DNA from: Streptomyces vilmorinianum
Lineage (GTDB): Bacteria; Actinomycetota; Actinomycetes; Streptomycetales; Streptomycetaceae
DNA: 64,000 nt
Assembly (NCBI RefSeq): GCF_005517195.1
Contig: NZ_CP040244.1
Span: 1,196,001-1,260,000, forward strand
Reading direction: 5' to 3'
Shown: piece after piece, positions 63,821 through 64,000 of the stretch
How the letters are laid out: each line of letters starts with the position of its first letter
How positions within the stretch are numbered: the stretch's first letter is position 1
Notes under the pieces: model-generated
Seen by the model: the letters and a program-made list of their open reading frames with translations, nothing else
Told to the model about the DNA's origin: nothing
Database searches by the model: none
Translations under genes and position numbers: made by a program

Positions 63821-64000
63821 TCACGTCGCCGACACCGAGGGCCACAGCTCCTGGAGCGTGCGGACCGCCTCCCTGATCGCGGGGCGGCGGGCGGCGCCCG
63901 TACGCCACAGGGCGTGCAGCCGGCGCATCGGCATCGGGTCCAGCCGGACCGGGGTCACCTCGGGCGGCAGGGCCCCGCGCCCGAGCCGCGGCACCATCGC
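63821..64000 (-). CDS. LysR-type regulator, C-terminal end only
   Basis: The last 59 residues of a leftward gene that begins beyond the right edge. AMVPRLGRGALPPEVTPVRL and PMPMRRLHALWRTGAARRPA with IREAVRTLQELWP are typical of the end of the LysR substrate-binding domain. Nothing can be said of its target. Confidence 0.75.
   Translation of the reverse strand, partial: AMVPRLGRGALPPEVTPVRLDPMPMRRLHALWRTGAARRPAIREAVRTLQELWPSVSAT

Overview
The window is a stretch of Streptomyces chromosome. The signs are uniformly high GC with GC-rich third codon positions, GTG and TTG starts, an AdpA/BldH homologue with a rare TTA (bldA) codon, a desferrioxamine siderophore cluster with DmdR-type iron boxes, a DasR-type dre site, many secreted glycan-active enzymes, and an XRE/DUF397/anti-sigma trio. 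From memory, the gene order around adpA, ornA, glmS, the GH20 hexosaminidase, desA-F, the acyl-CoA carboxylase cluster, speB and the GH3 enzyme matches the SCO28xx-SCO27xx part of S. coelicolor. It is therefore mostly core-arm chromosome, with small local scars.

Layout. 1-6.8 kb: an unknown gene running off the left edge, coupled to a RecB/Cas4-like [4Fe-4S] nuclease-type gene, then a PAP2 lipid phosphatase, a histidine phosphatase, an HTH-TPR regulator, a conserved hypothetical and a spermidine-synthase-like methyltransferase. 6.8-15.3 kb: a secreted anchored protein, an OmpR/EnvZ-type two-component pair, a secreted CBM2-GH18 chitinase, an alpha/beta hydrolase behind paired operators, and a sugar ABC transporter (binding protein and two permeases) with a CebR-like box upstream. 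15.3-16.7 kb: a decayed patch with a truncated secreted-protein gene and broken DUF6415 and HTH-regulator genes. 16.7-24.4 kb: an FxLYD-like protein, tRNA-His, ornA, adpA (with an apparent one-base deletion), a universal stress protein, a GPR1/FUN34/YaaH-like membrane protein and glmS.

24.4-33.4 kb: a GH20 hexosaminidase with a dre-like site, then desD-C-B-A and desF-E, each transcription unit under an iron box. The products would make desferrioxamine from lysine (DesA-D), recover the ferric complex (DesE) and release the iron (DesF). 33.4-38.0 kb: an accessory regulatory cluster (anti-sigma ATPase, XRE regulator, DUF397, two GNATs, a large SMI1/KNR4 protein). 38.1-44.8 kb: an acyl-CoA dehydrogenase, HMG-CoA lyase, a biotin-dependent acyl-CoA carboxylase alpha/beta pair and a divergent TetR regulator, together resembling a leucine/isovalerate degradation operon. 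44.8-49.4 kb: a phosphatase-like protein, an alpha/beta hydrolase, a TesB thioesterase, a second acyl-CoA dehydrogenase and a lipoprotein. 49.5-64 kb: a PucR regulator divergent from agmatinase, a ThDP enzyme, a fused ABC exporter, small secreted and membrane proteins, an S37 peptidase, a lipoprotein, a GH3 NagZ-like enzyme and the end of a LysR regulator.

The most notable observations are the frameshift in adpA, a 16-bp minisatellite that carries the stop codons of two convergent genes, a matched pair of operator sets 32 kb apart, the orphan Cas4-like nuclease pair, in-frame hairpin insertions inside desA and the carboxylase alpha gene, and a dispersed palindromic repeat family. No CRISPR array, rRNA, transposase or integrase was seen.
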